From the NCBI RefSeq assembly GCF_009707705.1, contig NZ_WLYX01000001.1:1488001-1552000 (forward strand): DNA of 64,000 nt, read 5' to 3'. The notes beneath the pieces were generated by a model. The model was not told where the DNA came from and ran no database searches. It was given only the letters and a program-made list of their open reading frames with translations. The position numbers and the translations under genes are program-made. The DNA comes from Paludibacterium denitrificans. GTDB taxonomy: Bacteria > Pseudomonadota > Gammaproteobacteria > Burkholderiales > Chromobacteriaceae. This document shows positions 1 to 10,301 of the stretch, one piece after another; position 1 is the stretch's first letter; every line of letters begins with the position of its first letter.

Positions 1-336
1 CGCTGTTCGGCTAGCAGCTTGCCCAGTGCGCCGGGGCGGTTTTCTTCCGCCGCTTGCTGGGCTTGGGCAAACACTTTTTCCAGCCGGTTATCCAGTCGGG
101 TCAGGCCATCGTCCGGCACACCATGGTTTCGATGGTATTGGCCGGTTTGTTGCAGTCAAACGGGGTGGCCTGCACCCATGGCGGGGGAGGCACGCTGGCC
201 GGATCGTTGTTCTTGCTGGCCACTTTGACCGGCGGCACTTTGATGGCATCGCCATCGTGGCCGGGTTGTTGCGCCAGCGCCAGTGCCTAAGCAGCAACAC
301 GATCAAGGCAGTCAGGAGCCGGGCCGAGTGGGGCAT
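1..336 (-). CDS. LprI-like (DUF1311) periplasmic protein, partial
   Basis: The gene runs off the left edge, so only about 112 N-terminal residues are visible. It starts MPHSARLLTALIV, a signal peptide that ends near ALALA once a GCCGGC-type error at about 282-290 is corrected. The mature part has a proline-rich stretch, then FDCNKPANTIETMVC and DDGLTRLDNRL. This Cys-spaced pattern followed by an LxxLDxxL helix is typical of the LprI/DUF1311 family of secreted proteins. A second frame break near 125-135 (TGTGCCGGAC) is repaired by reading CCAGG, giving VCQDDG. The family includes a mycobacterial lysozyme inhibitor, but the role of most proteobacterial members is unknown. I infer only an exported location and the family. 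Confidence 0.6.
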
Positions 337-606
337 GGTGCTTTCCTCTGGGCGGCGGTGCGGTGGTAGACCCGCGCCGCCATGGTATTCGCGGTTTGAT
401 TCACTGACCGCGCGGTGTCGCAGTCAGCCCTATAGCATCGCATGAATTTCCCTTGAATGGGGAATGACGGTACACTGCCGCGTCCCGCGTCTGGCCAATC
501 GGCGCGCTGGCCGGTTTCACTCCGAAGCCGGTTTCCTGTTTTCAACCTTGTTCTCGTCTGCCGGATTGGTGTCGCACTGCGGCGATAGGCCGTCGCAGGA
601 GTCCCC
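337..606. other. Divergent intergenic region
   Basis: This gap separates the start of the LprI-like gene from the start of rhlE on the other strand, so it should hold two promoters. A weak -35/-10 candidate (TTCCCT and TACACT, 17 bases apart) lies near 449-477 and points at rhlE. No gene or repeat is seen. Confidence 0.4.
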
Positions 607-2062
<1,456 letters not shown>

Positions 2063-2086
2063 CGTCGCGGGTGGGGTAAGTAAACG

Positions 2087-2112
2087 AAACGGGCCAAATG
2101 GCCCGTTTTTTG
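2087..2112 (+). terminator. Rho-independent terminator of rhlE
   Basis: A stem AAACGGGCC / GGCCCGTTT with a 4-base loop is followed by a T run, 25 bases after the helicase stop. The stem is symmetric, so it could also serve the TetR gene from the other side. Confidence 0.8.
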
Positions 2113-2135
2113 CATTGGCTGACAGCGCGCGTCAG

Positions 2136-2742
2136 TTAAAGGTTGGCCGAACCGCCGCCGCTGGCCTCGTCGTCGGCCTGCAGGGCGTGCCGGGCATCGT
2201 CCACGATGCGGTCAGACAGCGCCTCATCCGTCACCAGCCGCGACAGCAGCAAGGCGCCGACCATCAGCGCCAGTTGCGCCGTGGCGGGTAACGCACTGGC
2301 CTCGCCATGCGCGCGGTCCTGCTCGTTGGCCGCTGACAGCACCGCCAATTGCTGCGCCAGCCCGGCGGTGACGGCCTGACGTACCGGTTTGCTCTGCCGC
2401 GCCAGTTCGCTGCCCAGCGCCGCAAGGATGCAGCCGCTATCGGGGAAATCACGGTGCGCGCGCGTCAGGTAACTGGCGGCCAGCGTGGCGCTGGCCGTCT
2501 GGCGGGTGTGCCAAACGCTGTTGCCAGTCAGCCGCCAGCGCCAGTATCGCTTGCTGGCTGGCCTCGGCCACCAGCTGTTGTTTGCTGTCAAAGTGCGCGT
2601 AAAAGCCGCCGTGGGTAAGCCCCAGATCGGCCATCAGGTTGGCGATGCCGACGTTGGCGAGCCCTTCGGCCCGAAAACGTAGCGCCGCCATGTCCAGCAG
2701 GCGCCGGTGGGTTTCCGCCTTGTGTTGCGGCTGATAACGCAT
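2136..2742 (-). CDS. TetR/AcrR-family transcriptional regulator
   Basis: A one-component repressor of about 200 residues. The N-terminal helix-turn-helix is clear: HRRLLDMAALRFRAEGL, then LMADLGLTHGGFYAHF, with the TxGxFYxHF recognition helix typical of TetR proteins. The C-terminal ligand domain (DFPDSGCILAALGSEL) resembles regulators of the NemR/AcrR type with a Cys before the second half. The frame is broken near 2510, where one base is missing between RLAH and TRQTASATL. A long palindrome lies just upstream of its own start, so autoregulation is likely. No flanking gene on the same strand is an obvious target. The last codons (GSANL) contain a copy of the AGGTTGGCCGAA repeat. Confidence 0.8.
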
Positions 2743-3089
2743 GGCCTGTGTGCTCCGGTAACAGGTAGGGTAACGTTGTTTACATGATAGTTATCATATA
2801 AACAAACTCCATGCTAATCAGCAAGATAGCTGGGAGGCATCCTTGCACAAAAAACAGGCAATAAGCGGCGTGTGAAAATCTGCCATCGTGCACCGTGTCC
2901 ACCTTGCTGTAACCCGCTGGTTGTAGATCTGCCGCAACACATAAAACCATTTGCTTGGAATATTCATAGATTTATCCAAAATAGATGATTATGCTGATCG
3001 GCTTATGAATCAGGCCTCCGCACCTGGCCTGCTGTTCTCTCCATCACACGCATCCGCTGGCATGACGCCAGACGGGGAGATGCTTTGTC
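2743..3089. other. Divergent intergenic region with TetR operator
   Basis: A gap of 347 bases between the TetR gene and the diguanylate cyclase gene. It holds the 30-base palindrome at 2776-2805. The stretch 2940-3000 is AT-rich and is the likely promoter area for the cyclase. No gene is seen. Confidence 0.45.
2776..2805. promoter_or_regulatory. Palindromic operator of the TetR regulator
   Basis: A near-perfect 30-base inverted repeat: TTGTTTA, one base, ATGATA, two bases, TATCAT, one base, TAAACAA. It lies 34 bases upstream of the TetR start, the usual place for a self-repressing TetR operator. Only the C/A pair between the two sub-blocks breaks the symmetry. Confidence 0.7.
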
Positions 3090-4994
3090 ATGTTGAAACC
3101 GGATATACCACTCGATCGCTGGTGGCAGCAGCGATTGCGGATTGCCATGGTGGCGCTGGTCTACGGACTGTGCGGCGTACTGGCGGCGCGCGGGTTGGTG
3201 CCCGGTGGCGATAGCCTGCTGGCGCCGGTATGGCTGCTTACTGGTGTGGCGCTCGCCGCAACCATCCGCTGGGGCACCCGTGTCTGGCCGGGTTTGCTGC
3301 TGGCGGGAGTTTGGCTGGCACATGGCGAATTGGGCTTGCCGTGGTGGTCGGCCCTGCTGCTGGCCGCCGGTAATGTGGCTAAACCCGGTGCTGGCGGCTT
3401 CGCTGTTACGCCGCCGCCAGTGTGGCTATTTGCCGTTCTATCGCTTGTCCTGTGTGCTCTATTTTCTTGGCTATGGCATTTACCTGTCGCCGTTGCTGGC
3501 GGCCTTGAGCCATGCGCTGATCTCGCAGCCCGGCGCGATGTTCCAGCTGGGACGACAGTTTGTCTTCGGCTGGCTGTCGCACGCCGTTGGCACCTTGTTG
3601 CTGACGCCGTTGCTGCTGTTTGCCCTGACACCGGAACCCACGCGTTACCGCCGTGTTGCCGCCGCGCCGATGGAACTGGGCACGGTGGCGCTGGTGACGC
3701 TGGTACTGGCCGCGCTGGTGTCCTGGTTGTTGACCAGTCCGGCCGGGCTGTATGCCTTACCCTATCTTTTCATCATTCCGCTGTTGTGGGTGGCGTTCCG
3801 CGCACGGCTGGCGCTGGCGCATGCGTTGTCGCTGGCGATCATTCTGCTGGCGCTGGGTGGCGCCATGCAGGCACGCGGTGCGTTTTACATCGACTCGATA
3901 CCACAGGCCGTGCTGGCGGTTGGCATGCTGGCGCTGGTGCAATCCATTACTTTGTTGATTGTCGGTGCGTTGTTGTCCGAGCGGCGCCATACGGAAAACT
4001 GGCTGCGGCAGGCCAACCAGCGGCTGGAACACAAGATGGCCGAGCGCAACCGGCAGTTGGCCGAAAGCGAAGCCCGCCTGCAGTTGATGGCCGATGCGTC
4101 ACCGTTTCCCATGGTGATGAACGTGTTGAGTGGCGAACTGATTTACGCCAATGCCCGCGCCGAACAGTTATTCAAAAGCTCGATGCCCGCCAACCGCTGC
4201 GCGTACAGGATTTCTATGTCGATAGCGTGGCGCGCAGCCGGGTCAGCCAGCTGTTGCGGCGCCATGGCTCGGTGCGCGATCACGAAATCATGCTGCGCGA
4301 TGCCAGCGGCCGCGAGTTCTGGGCGCTGGTGTCTTGCAGCGTGATCAAGAGCGCCATGTCGCGCTATGTGATTACCGGCATCAACGACATCAGTGAGCGC
4401 AAACGGCTGGAAAAGAACCTGCGCAATGCCAATCAGGCGCTGCGCCAGCATGTCAGCGAAATCGAAACCTTGCAGCAGGGCCTGCGCGAACAGGCGCTGC
4501 GCGATCCGCTTACCGGGCTGTTCAATCGTCGCTATCTGGACGATACCTTGCCGCAATTGCTGGCAAAACAGCGTGAGGTCGCGGTGTTGATGCTGGATGC
4601 GGATCATTTCAAACGCATCAACGATACCCACGGTCACAAGAGTGGCGACCGGGTGTTGAGCGCACTGGGCGCGCATCTGAGCGACCGTTTCCGCAGCAGC
4701 GACGTGGTGTGCCGCTATGGTGGCGAGGAGTTTCTCATCCTGTTGCCGGGGTCGTCGCTGGAGTCGGCGTATGCCAAGGCCGAGGAGTTGTGCCGTGAGG
4801 TGCGCCAGATGCCGATTGCCATTCCCGGCAATACTCTGCACGTTACGCTGTCGATCGGCGTAGCGGTGTATCCGCTGCATGGTAACGATGCCGAAAGCAT
4901 GATCTACGCTGCCGATGCCGCCCTGTATCAGGCCAAGCATCAAGGGCGCGACCGGGTCTGCGCCGCCCGGCTGCCGCAACAGCAGTCGGTGTGA
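3090..4994 (+). CDS. MASE1-PAS-GGDEF diguanylate cyclase
   Basis: Makes the second messenger c-di-GMP from two GTP at the inner membrane. About 634 residues. The first 270 or so are hydrophobic, with LxWLLTGVALA and LALAHALSLAIILLALGG segments typical of a MASE1 sensor. A coiled linker (LEHKMAERNRQLAESEARLQ) leads to a PAS domain, a second coil, and the GGDEF domain (DPLTGLFNRRYLD, DADHFKRINDTHGHKSGD). The active-site loop is RYGGEEF, and RSSD five residues earlier is an intact inhibitory I-site, so an active, product-inhibited enzyme is expected. Frame slips near 3390 (extra C) and 4165 (missing A in an A run) swap the reading frame and back. The start follows a GGGGAG ribosome site. Confidence 0.85.
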   Translation: MLKPDIPLDRWWQQRLRIAMVALVYGLCGVLAARGLVPGGDSLLAPVWLLTGVALAATIRWGTRVWPGLLLAGVWLAHGELGLPWWSALLLAAGNVAKPGAGGFAVTPPPVWLFAVLSLVLCALFSWLWHLPVAVAGGLEPCADLAARRDVPAGTTVCLRLAVARRWHLVADAVAAVCPDTGTHALPPCCRRADGTGHGGAGDAGTGRAGVLVVDQSGRAVCLTLSFHHSAVVGGVPRTAGAGACVVAGDHSAGAGWRHAGTRCVLHRLDTTGRAGGWHAGAGAIHYFVDCRCVVVRAAPYGKLAAAGQPAAGTQDGRAQPAVGRKRSPPAVDGRCVTVSHGDERVEWRTDLRQCPRRTVIQKLDARQPLRVQDFYVDSVARSRVSQLLRRHGSVRDHEIMLRDASGREFWALVSCSVIKSAMSRYVITGINDISERKRLEKNLRNANQALRQHVSEIETLQQGLREQALRDPLTGLFNRRYLDDTLPQLLAKQREVAVLMLDADHFKRINDTHGHKSGDRVLSALGAHLSDRFRSSDVVCRYGGEEFLILLPGSSLESAYAKAEELCREVRQMPIAIPGNTLHVTLSIGVAVYPLHGNDAESMIYAADAALYQAKHQGRDRVCAARLPQQQSV

Positions 4995-5048
4995 GGCACG
5001 GCGACGCCATTTCCGGCGAGGCCGTGAGCGGCGTGCTACCATTTCGCC

Positions 5049-5762
5049 ATGGAACTTTACCGCTTATTGCAACAACAAGGCTTTGGCAGCCGCAAGGAAT
5101 GTCGCCAGCTGGTGGATTACGGGCTGGTGGAAATCAATGGCGAGGTGGCAGAGGATTATCGCGCCGACATCGACCCGGTCAGCATTGACGAACTGGTGGT
5201 GGACGGCGAGCCGTGGCCGTTGCTGCACTTGCCGCTTTACCTGATGCTGCACAAGCCGGATGGCTACGAAACCTCGCATAAACCGCTGCACAACCCCAGT
5301 GTCTATACCCTGTTGCCGTGGCAACTGGGCAATCTGGGCATTTCTGCCGTGGGCCGTCTGGACGTGGATACCACCGGCTTGCTGCTGCTGACCACCGATG
5401 GCCAGTTCATCCATGCGCTGACGTCCCCCAAACGCCACGTACCCAAGCGTTACGAGGTGACACTCAAGCATCCGGTCACGCCGGAGTTCGTCAAACACCT
5501 GACCGCTTACGTGTTTCTCAAGGACGAAAACGAGAAGATTGCTGCCGATGCGGTGGATGTGCTGGATGAAATCACCATCCTGCTGACCATTACCCAAGGT
5601 AAATATCATCAGGTCAAGCGCATGGTGGCGGCGGCCAGCAACCGCGTGGCGCAATTACACCGGGTTGGCATTGGTGTGCTGCAGTTGGGTGAACTGGAAG
5701 AAGGCGCCCGGCGCCTGTTGACGGCCGCCGAGCTGGCCGAGTTGGGGTTTGCGGCGGATTGA
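5049..5762 (+). CDS. rsuA: 16S rRNA pseudouridine(516) synthase-like protein
   Basis: Isomerises uridine to pseudouridine in rRNA. The 237 residues hold an N-terminal S4-type RNA-binding region (LYRLLQQQGFGSRKECRQLV, VEINGE) and the RsuA-class catalytic motif GRLDVDTTGLLLLT, in which the Asp is the catalytic nucleophile. The C-terminal QGKYHQVKRM segment is also characteristic of the RsuA/RluB/RluE/RluF class. RsuA is favoured by length, but RluE or RluF cannot be excluded by eye. It starts 54 bases after the cyclase gene and ends before a strong terminator. Confidence 0.8.
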   Translation: MELYRLLQQQGFGSRKECRQLVDYGLVEINGEVAEDYRADIDPVSIDELVVDGEPWPLLHLPLYLMLHKPDGYETSHKPLHNPSVYTLLPWQLGNLGISAVGRLDVDTTGLLLLTTDGQFIHALTSPKRHVPKRYEVTLKHPVTPEFVKHLTAYVFLKDENEKIAADAVDVLDEITILLTITQGKYHQVKRMVAAASNRVAQLHRVGIGVLQLGELEEGARRLLTAAELAELGFAAD

Positions 5763-5770
5763 TGCCGCGC

Positions 5771-5782
5771 AGGTTGGCCGAA
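5771..5782 (+). repeat. DUS-like 12-mer AGGTTGGCCGAA, intergenic
   Basis: A perfect copy of the window-wide repeat, lying between the rsuA stop and its terminator stem. Confidence 0.75.
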
Positions 5783-5784
5783 AC

Positions 5785-5817
5785 AAAACGCCACGGTACG
5801 GGACCGTGGCGTTTTCA
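5785..5817 (+). terminator. Rho-independent terminator after rsuA
   Basis: Stem AAAACGCCACGGT / ACCGTGGCGTTTT with a short loop. The flanking A and T runs make it bidirectional, so it can also stop the converging rhodanese gene. Confidence 0.85.
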
Positions 5818-5837
5818 TTAGGTGTGCAAGCGAGTGA

Positions 5838-6182
5838 TCAGTACAAGGCGTCGGCGTAACGCAACAGCGCTTCATCCAGCGTTCTGGCCTCGTCGACCTG
5901 TTGATAGCCCAGTTCGTTCAGTTGCTGACGTGCCTGCGTGGCTTGCTGGTCGGCATGGCCGTACAGCGCAATCGGCGTGCTCTTGTCCGGCACCAGCGCG
6001 GCGATGCGGGCCGTCAGCTGGTCCAGCGGCAGCAGTTGGGCTCCCGGGACGTGGCTCTGGCGGTATTCTTCCGGCGTGCGCACGTCGATGATGACCCGCC
6101 CGCGTGAGGGGGTGTCGGTCAGACGCTGGGCAAAGGCAGCGGTGGTCACGCCGCCCAGTAGTACGCCAAAAAGATGGTTCAT
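5838..6182 (-). CDS. Exported rhodanese-like domain protein lacking the catalytic Cys
   Basis: A 114-residue protein with a short signal peptide (MNHLFGVLLGGVTTAAFA) and a single rhodanese fold (VIIDVRTPEEYRQSHVPGAQLLPLD). PspE-type enzymes have a Cys at the end of the central strand followed by a CxxGxR-like loop. Here the equivalent stretch is PIALYGHADQQA, with no Cys anywhere in the mature protein. Sulfur transfer is therefore unlikely; a binding or regulatory role is possible. The ATG at 6182 was chosen because it begins the signal peptide; an upstream in-frame ATG would add a polar leader. Confidence 0.75.
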   Translation of the reverse strand: MNHLFGVLLGGVTTAAFAQRLTDTPSRGRVIIDVRTPEEYRQSHVPGAQLLPLDQLTARIAALVPDKSTPIALYGHADQQATQARQQLNELGYQQVDEARTLDEALLRYADALY

Positions 6183-6481
6183 GATGACTGCTGTTCCCAA
6201 TGAGAAGGTTGCCCGCGGTAGGGCATGGCTGCGCACAGAGCAAGTCGTGCTTCATGTGACGTGGCAAGTTTCTCATGCCAAATGATTGTTTGGCATTGTG
6301 GGAACTACCTATTCACTGCCCATTTTGGGGTGTGGCAATAGGTGACATCGGTGACGCTGGCGCTTGATCGGTAGTTATTGACTATTAATCAATTGCTTAG
6401 GTTGTTTTTTGCTGTTTGCACCGGCACATCCACTGGTCAGGCGGCGATGTAAAAAAGCGTTAACAACCATCCTCCGGGCCG
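6183..6481. other. Intergenic gap between convergence-free minus-strand genes
   Basis: 299 bases between the 3' end of the sigma-54 activator gene and the rhodanese start. An AT-rich stretch lies at 6370-6410. I see no clear terminator or gene. Confidence 0.3.
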
Positions 6482-8362
6482 TTAGCGTTCTGCCGTTTTG
6501 CCTAGGCGCCGGTACAGTGTGCTGCGGCTGATGCCCAGCGCGCGCGCGGTGGCGCTGGCGTTGCCGCCAAACCGGCCAGCATGGTAGCGGTGGCATCGGT
6601 CTCATCTGTGCGGGTGGCGCGTTGTGTGTCGCGGCGTTCCATGTCTTCACGCAAGGTCTCCGGTAGATGTTCGACGCCCAGCTGGGTGTGATCGTCGACC
6701 AGCGCCAGCAGCGTCATCAGCAGATTGTCGAGTTCACGCAGATTGCCGGGCCAGTGGTAGCGGCGGAGCAACGCTGCCAGTGGCGGTGTCAGTGCAATGC
6801 CGCGCCGCGGGGCGCCGTGCCGTTCCAGCAGGCGTTGTGCAATGGTGGCCACATCGCCGCGTTGGCGTAGCGGCGGCAGGCGCAGCGGGTAATGGCACAG
6901 GCGGTAATACAGGTCGGCCCGGAAGCTGCCTTGCTCCACCATCTGGCGCAGGTCGCGGTGTGTGGCACAGATCAGGCGGATGTCGACCTGATGCGATGGC
7001 CCGCCGCCCAGTGGCGTCACCACCCGTTCCTGTAACACGCGCAACAGCCGTGCCTGCAGCGGCAATGGCATATCGCCGATTTCGTCCAGAAACAGCACGC
7101 CGCCGTGGGCTTCACGCAAGCGTCCGCGGCTGCCCTGACGGCGCGCGCCGGTAAAGGCGCCTTCTTCATAGCCAAACAGCTCTGCTTCCACCAGTCCATC
7201 CGGAATCGCCGCGCAGTTGACGGCGACCAGTGGCCCTTTGGCACGCGTGCTGGCCTGATGCAGCGCCTTGGCAAACTTTTCCTTGCCGGTGCCGGTTTCG
7301 CCCAGTACCAGCACCGGTATGTCGGCAGCCAGTAGCTTTAGGCCGGTGGCCAACAGGCTGGCGGGCAGGTTACTCACATCTTCCGCCGGAGCGCTGGCCG
7401 GGCTGGCGGTGGCAGGGTTGGCCGAAGTGGGGCGCGGACGACTGCTGGTGGTGGCGGGCAAGATCGGCGGCAGGGCGCGTGCCGATAGTCGCTGCGCGCC
7501 ATGGCTCAACAGGGCAATGCCGGTGCCAGCGTGGTGTAGCCAGTGGCTCAGGGTTTCGCCAAACAGGTCGGCAAAGTGCTGCTGGCGGATGGCCGTCCAG
7601 TCCAGCCCCAACAGGGCGATGGCAACGCGGTTGGCGGCAATCAGCCGCTCGTCCTGGTCAAAAGCCAGCCGGGCCGCCCGCGAAGTGGCCAGCTGGCTGG
7701 CATCCAGATGCAGTAAAAAAGTCGTGGCCTGTTGGCTGTGTACTTCGAACAGTCGCTGCTCGATCAGCCGTGCGGCGGCTTCCACCGCGGCACCATAGGG
7801 GTGGCCCAGTTTGCGTGGCAGACCGGAAATGTCGATGGCGCCGACAGGTTGGCCGAACGGATCGAGAATGGGGCTGGCGACACAGGCCAACTGGCGGTTG
7901 CGCTCCAGATAGTGTTCGCCACCGCGTACCAGAATGGTTTCGCGGCGCGACAGGGCCGTGCCGATAGCATTGGTGCCGCGCACTTCCTCGCCCCAGTCCA
8001 TACCCGGCCGCAACGACACCCGCTCGGCCTTGTCGAGAAAGGTCGGGTGGCCCATTTCATCCAGAATGACGCCGTGGCGATCGGCCACGATCACCACATG
8101 GCCTTCATCCACCACGCTTTCAAACAGGGTGTCCAGATGCGGTCTGGCCAGTTGCAGCCAGTCGGCATTGGCCTCGTGGCGGCGCGACAGTTCCGCGGCT
8201 TCCAGTGCTTGGCTGTGGTAACCCGATGCTCGGCAGACCCAGACCGCGACAGCGTTGCCGGGATTGCAGGATGGTCGGCGCAATGACGCCATCCGGCAGC
8301 GGCGCGTCGTCAAAGAAGCGGCGGCGGATTTCCTGTAAGGACAGTGAGTGGAGTGTGGTCAT
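6482..8362 (-). CDS. Sigma-54-dependent activator, AcoR/Fis type
   Basis: An enhancer-binding protein of about 626 residues. The N-terminal region has a GAF-like sensor (FESVVDEGHVVIVADRHGVILDEMG, GTALSRRETILVRGGEHYL). The AAA+ domain has Walker A GETGTGKE, the sigma-54 contact loop GAFTGA, and FLDEIGDM. The C-terminus, after one base is restored near 6573 (GCCGGC context), reads ATARALGISRSTLYRRLGK, a Fis-type helix-turn-helix. The stop is then TAA at 6482-6484. Another slip lies near 8235. It is divergent from an aldehyde dehydrogenase gene whose upstream region has a sigma-54 promoter and repeated sites, so it almost certainly controls that operon. AcoR is the closest known type; the true inducer is unknown. 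Confidence 0.82.
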
Positions 8363-8460
8363 CGGTCAGAGACTCCCGGTGTATCAGGTGTAGCGCGACA
8401 ACTGTCGCAGGGCGTGACAGCGTATCCCCGCTGATTGGCCTGATTATCGGTGCTTCTGCG

Positions 8461-8560
8461 TGCACTGCAAGCGATTGTTTCTGCGGGGTTTGTGCTGCAT
8501 TGCAAAAAAAATTAAGGCAAAAGCTCTAATAGCGACGCTTTGCCTGTTGTTGCACTGCAA
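8461..8560. promoter_or_regulatory. Three copies of TGCAYTGCAA: likely activator (UAS) sites
   Basis: TGCACTGCAA at 8461-8470, TGCATTGCAA at 8496-8505 and TGCACTGCAA at 8551-8560. Each is a short inverted repeat (TTGCA-TGCAA type). They lie upstream of the sigma-54 promoter and between the activator gene and its likely target, the usual place for enhancer sites. Confidence 0.55.
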
Positions 8561-8573
8561 AGAGCCATTGGGC

Positions 8574-8589
8574 TGGCACGCTGTGTGCA
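8574..8589 (+). promoter_or_regulatory. Sigma-54 (-24/-12) promoter
   Basis: TGGCACG, four bases, GTGCA. This matches the RpoN consensus TGGCACG-N4-TTGCA with one mismatch and correct spacing, 61 bases upstream of the aldehyde dehydrogenase start. The divergent AcoR-type activator supports the call. Confidence 0.7.
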
Positions 8590-8650
8590 CTGTGGTAATC
8601 CGGCCCGATCCGGGTTTGACGCACAAAATAACAGCATCAGGAGACTCACC

Positions 8651-10155
8651 ATGTCGCACATCCGCCCATCTTTCGAACTGAAGCAGCGTTATGCCAATTA
8701 CATCGGTGGCCAATGGGTGCCGCCGGTCAATGGCCAGTATTTTGAAAACCTGACGCCGATTACCGGCAAGCCTTTGTGCGAAGTGCCGCGTTCCGACGAA
8801 CAGGATATCGAGCTGGCGCTGGATGCCGCTCATGCCGCCCGCGCCAAGTGGGGCCACACCCCGGTTGCGCATCGCGCCGGTGTACTCAACCAGATTGCCG
8901 ACCGCATGGAAGCCAACCTCAAGCTGTTGGCCGAAGTGGAAACCCGGGACAACGGCAAGCCGATCCGCGAAACGCTGGCTGCCGACATCCCGCTGGCGAT
9001 TGACCATTTCCGCTACTTCGCCTCCTGCATCCGGGCGCAGGAAGGGAGCCCGGGTGAAATTGACAGCAATACCGTGTCCTATCATTTCCACGAACCGCTG
9101 GGTGTTGTCGGCCAGATCATTCCGTGGAATTTCCCGTTGTTGATGGCAGCCCTGGAAGCTGGCTCCGGCTCTGGCGGCGGGTAACTGTGTCGTGCTCAAA
9201 CCGGCCGAACAGACACCGCTGTCGATTCTGGTGTTGGCCGAACTGATTGGCGACTTGCTGCCGCCGGGCGTGTTGAACATCGTCAACGGCTATGGCACCG
9301 AAGCGGGCAAGGCGTTGGCCACTTCCACGCGCATCGCCAAGATTGCCTTTACCGGCTCCACGCCGGTGGGCCGCCTGATCATGGGCTATGCCAGCCAGAA
9401 CCTGATTCCGGTCACGCTGGAACTGGGTGGCAAATCGCCCAACATCTTCTTTGCCGATGTTGCCGATCAGGATGATGCCTTCTTCGACAAGGCCATCGAA
9501 GGCTTTGTGATGTTTGCGCTGAACCGAGGTGAGGTCTGCACCTGCCCGAGCCGTGCGCTGATCCACGAATCCATCTACGACCGCTTCATGCAGCGCGCGC
9601 TGGAGCGTGTTGCCGCCATCAAGCAGGGTAACCCGCTTGATCCGTCCACCATGATCGGCGCGCAGGCGTCGCTGGAGCAGATGGACAAGATTCAGGGCTA
9701 TCTGGAAATTGGTCGTAACGAAGGCGCCAAAGTGCTGGTAAACGGTGCGCGTGCCCATCTCGGTGGTGACTTGGAAGACGGCTACTACATCCAGCCGACG
9801 GTGTTCCGTGGCCACAACAAGATGCGCGTGTTCCGGAAGAAATCTTTGGCCCGGTGGTGTCGGTGACCACCTTCAAAGACACCGAAGAAGCCCTGCACAT
9901 TGCCAACGACACGCCGTTTGGCCGGGTTCCGGGGTGTGGACGCGTAACATCAATACCGCCTTTGCCATGGGCCGCCATATCGAAGCTTACCGGGTCTGGA
10001 CCAACTGCTACCACGCCTATCCGGCGCACGCGGCCTTTGGTGGCTACAAGCAATCCGGTATCGGCCGGGAAACCCACAAGATGATGCTGGAACACTATCA
10101 GCAAACCAAGAACCTGTTGGTCAGCTACTCCGAGGATAAGCTAGGCTTCTTCTAA
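8651..10155 (+). CDS. NAD(P)-dependent aldehyde dehydrogenase, ExaC/AldB-like
   Basis: Oxidises an aldehyde (acetaldehyde is likely) to the acid. About 501 residues when corrected. The fold signatures are [10 protein letters not shown], the catalytic Glu in LELGGKSPN and the catalytic Cys in [18 protein letters not shown] and [14 protein letters not shown] near the end are also typical. The start has a good ribosome site (CAGGAGACTCACC). Three frame errors, all at CCWGG sites, are repaired as AAWKLAPAL (9152), FQEEIFGP (9834) and FGLGSGVW (9925). It is expressed from the sigma-54 promoter and followed by an iron-type alcohol dehydrogenase, so the pair fits ethanol or short-alcohol oxidation. 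Confidence 0.88.
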
Positions 10156-10301
10156 GCCTGCCGTATAGGTCGCGCTCTCTGCTGCTTACGCGCCCGCGAC
10201 GGACTTGTGATCCTGGACAAAACTTGCATGGCGCGCCCTGCGTACCATGCCAGCAGTCGTCGCTACCCGCGGCGCGCTGAACCGACAGAAAAGGATAGTT
10301 A

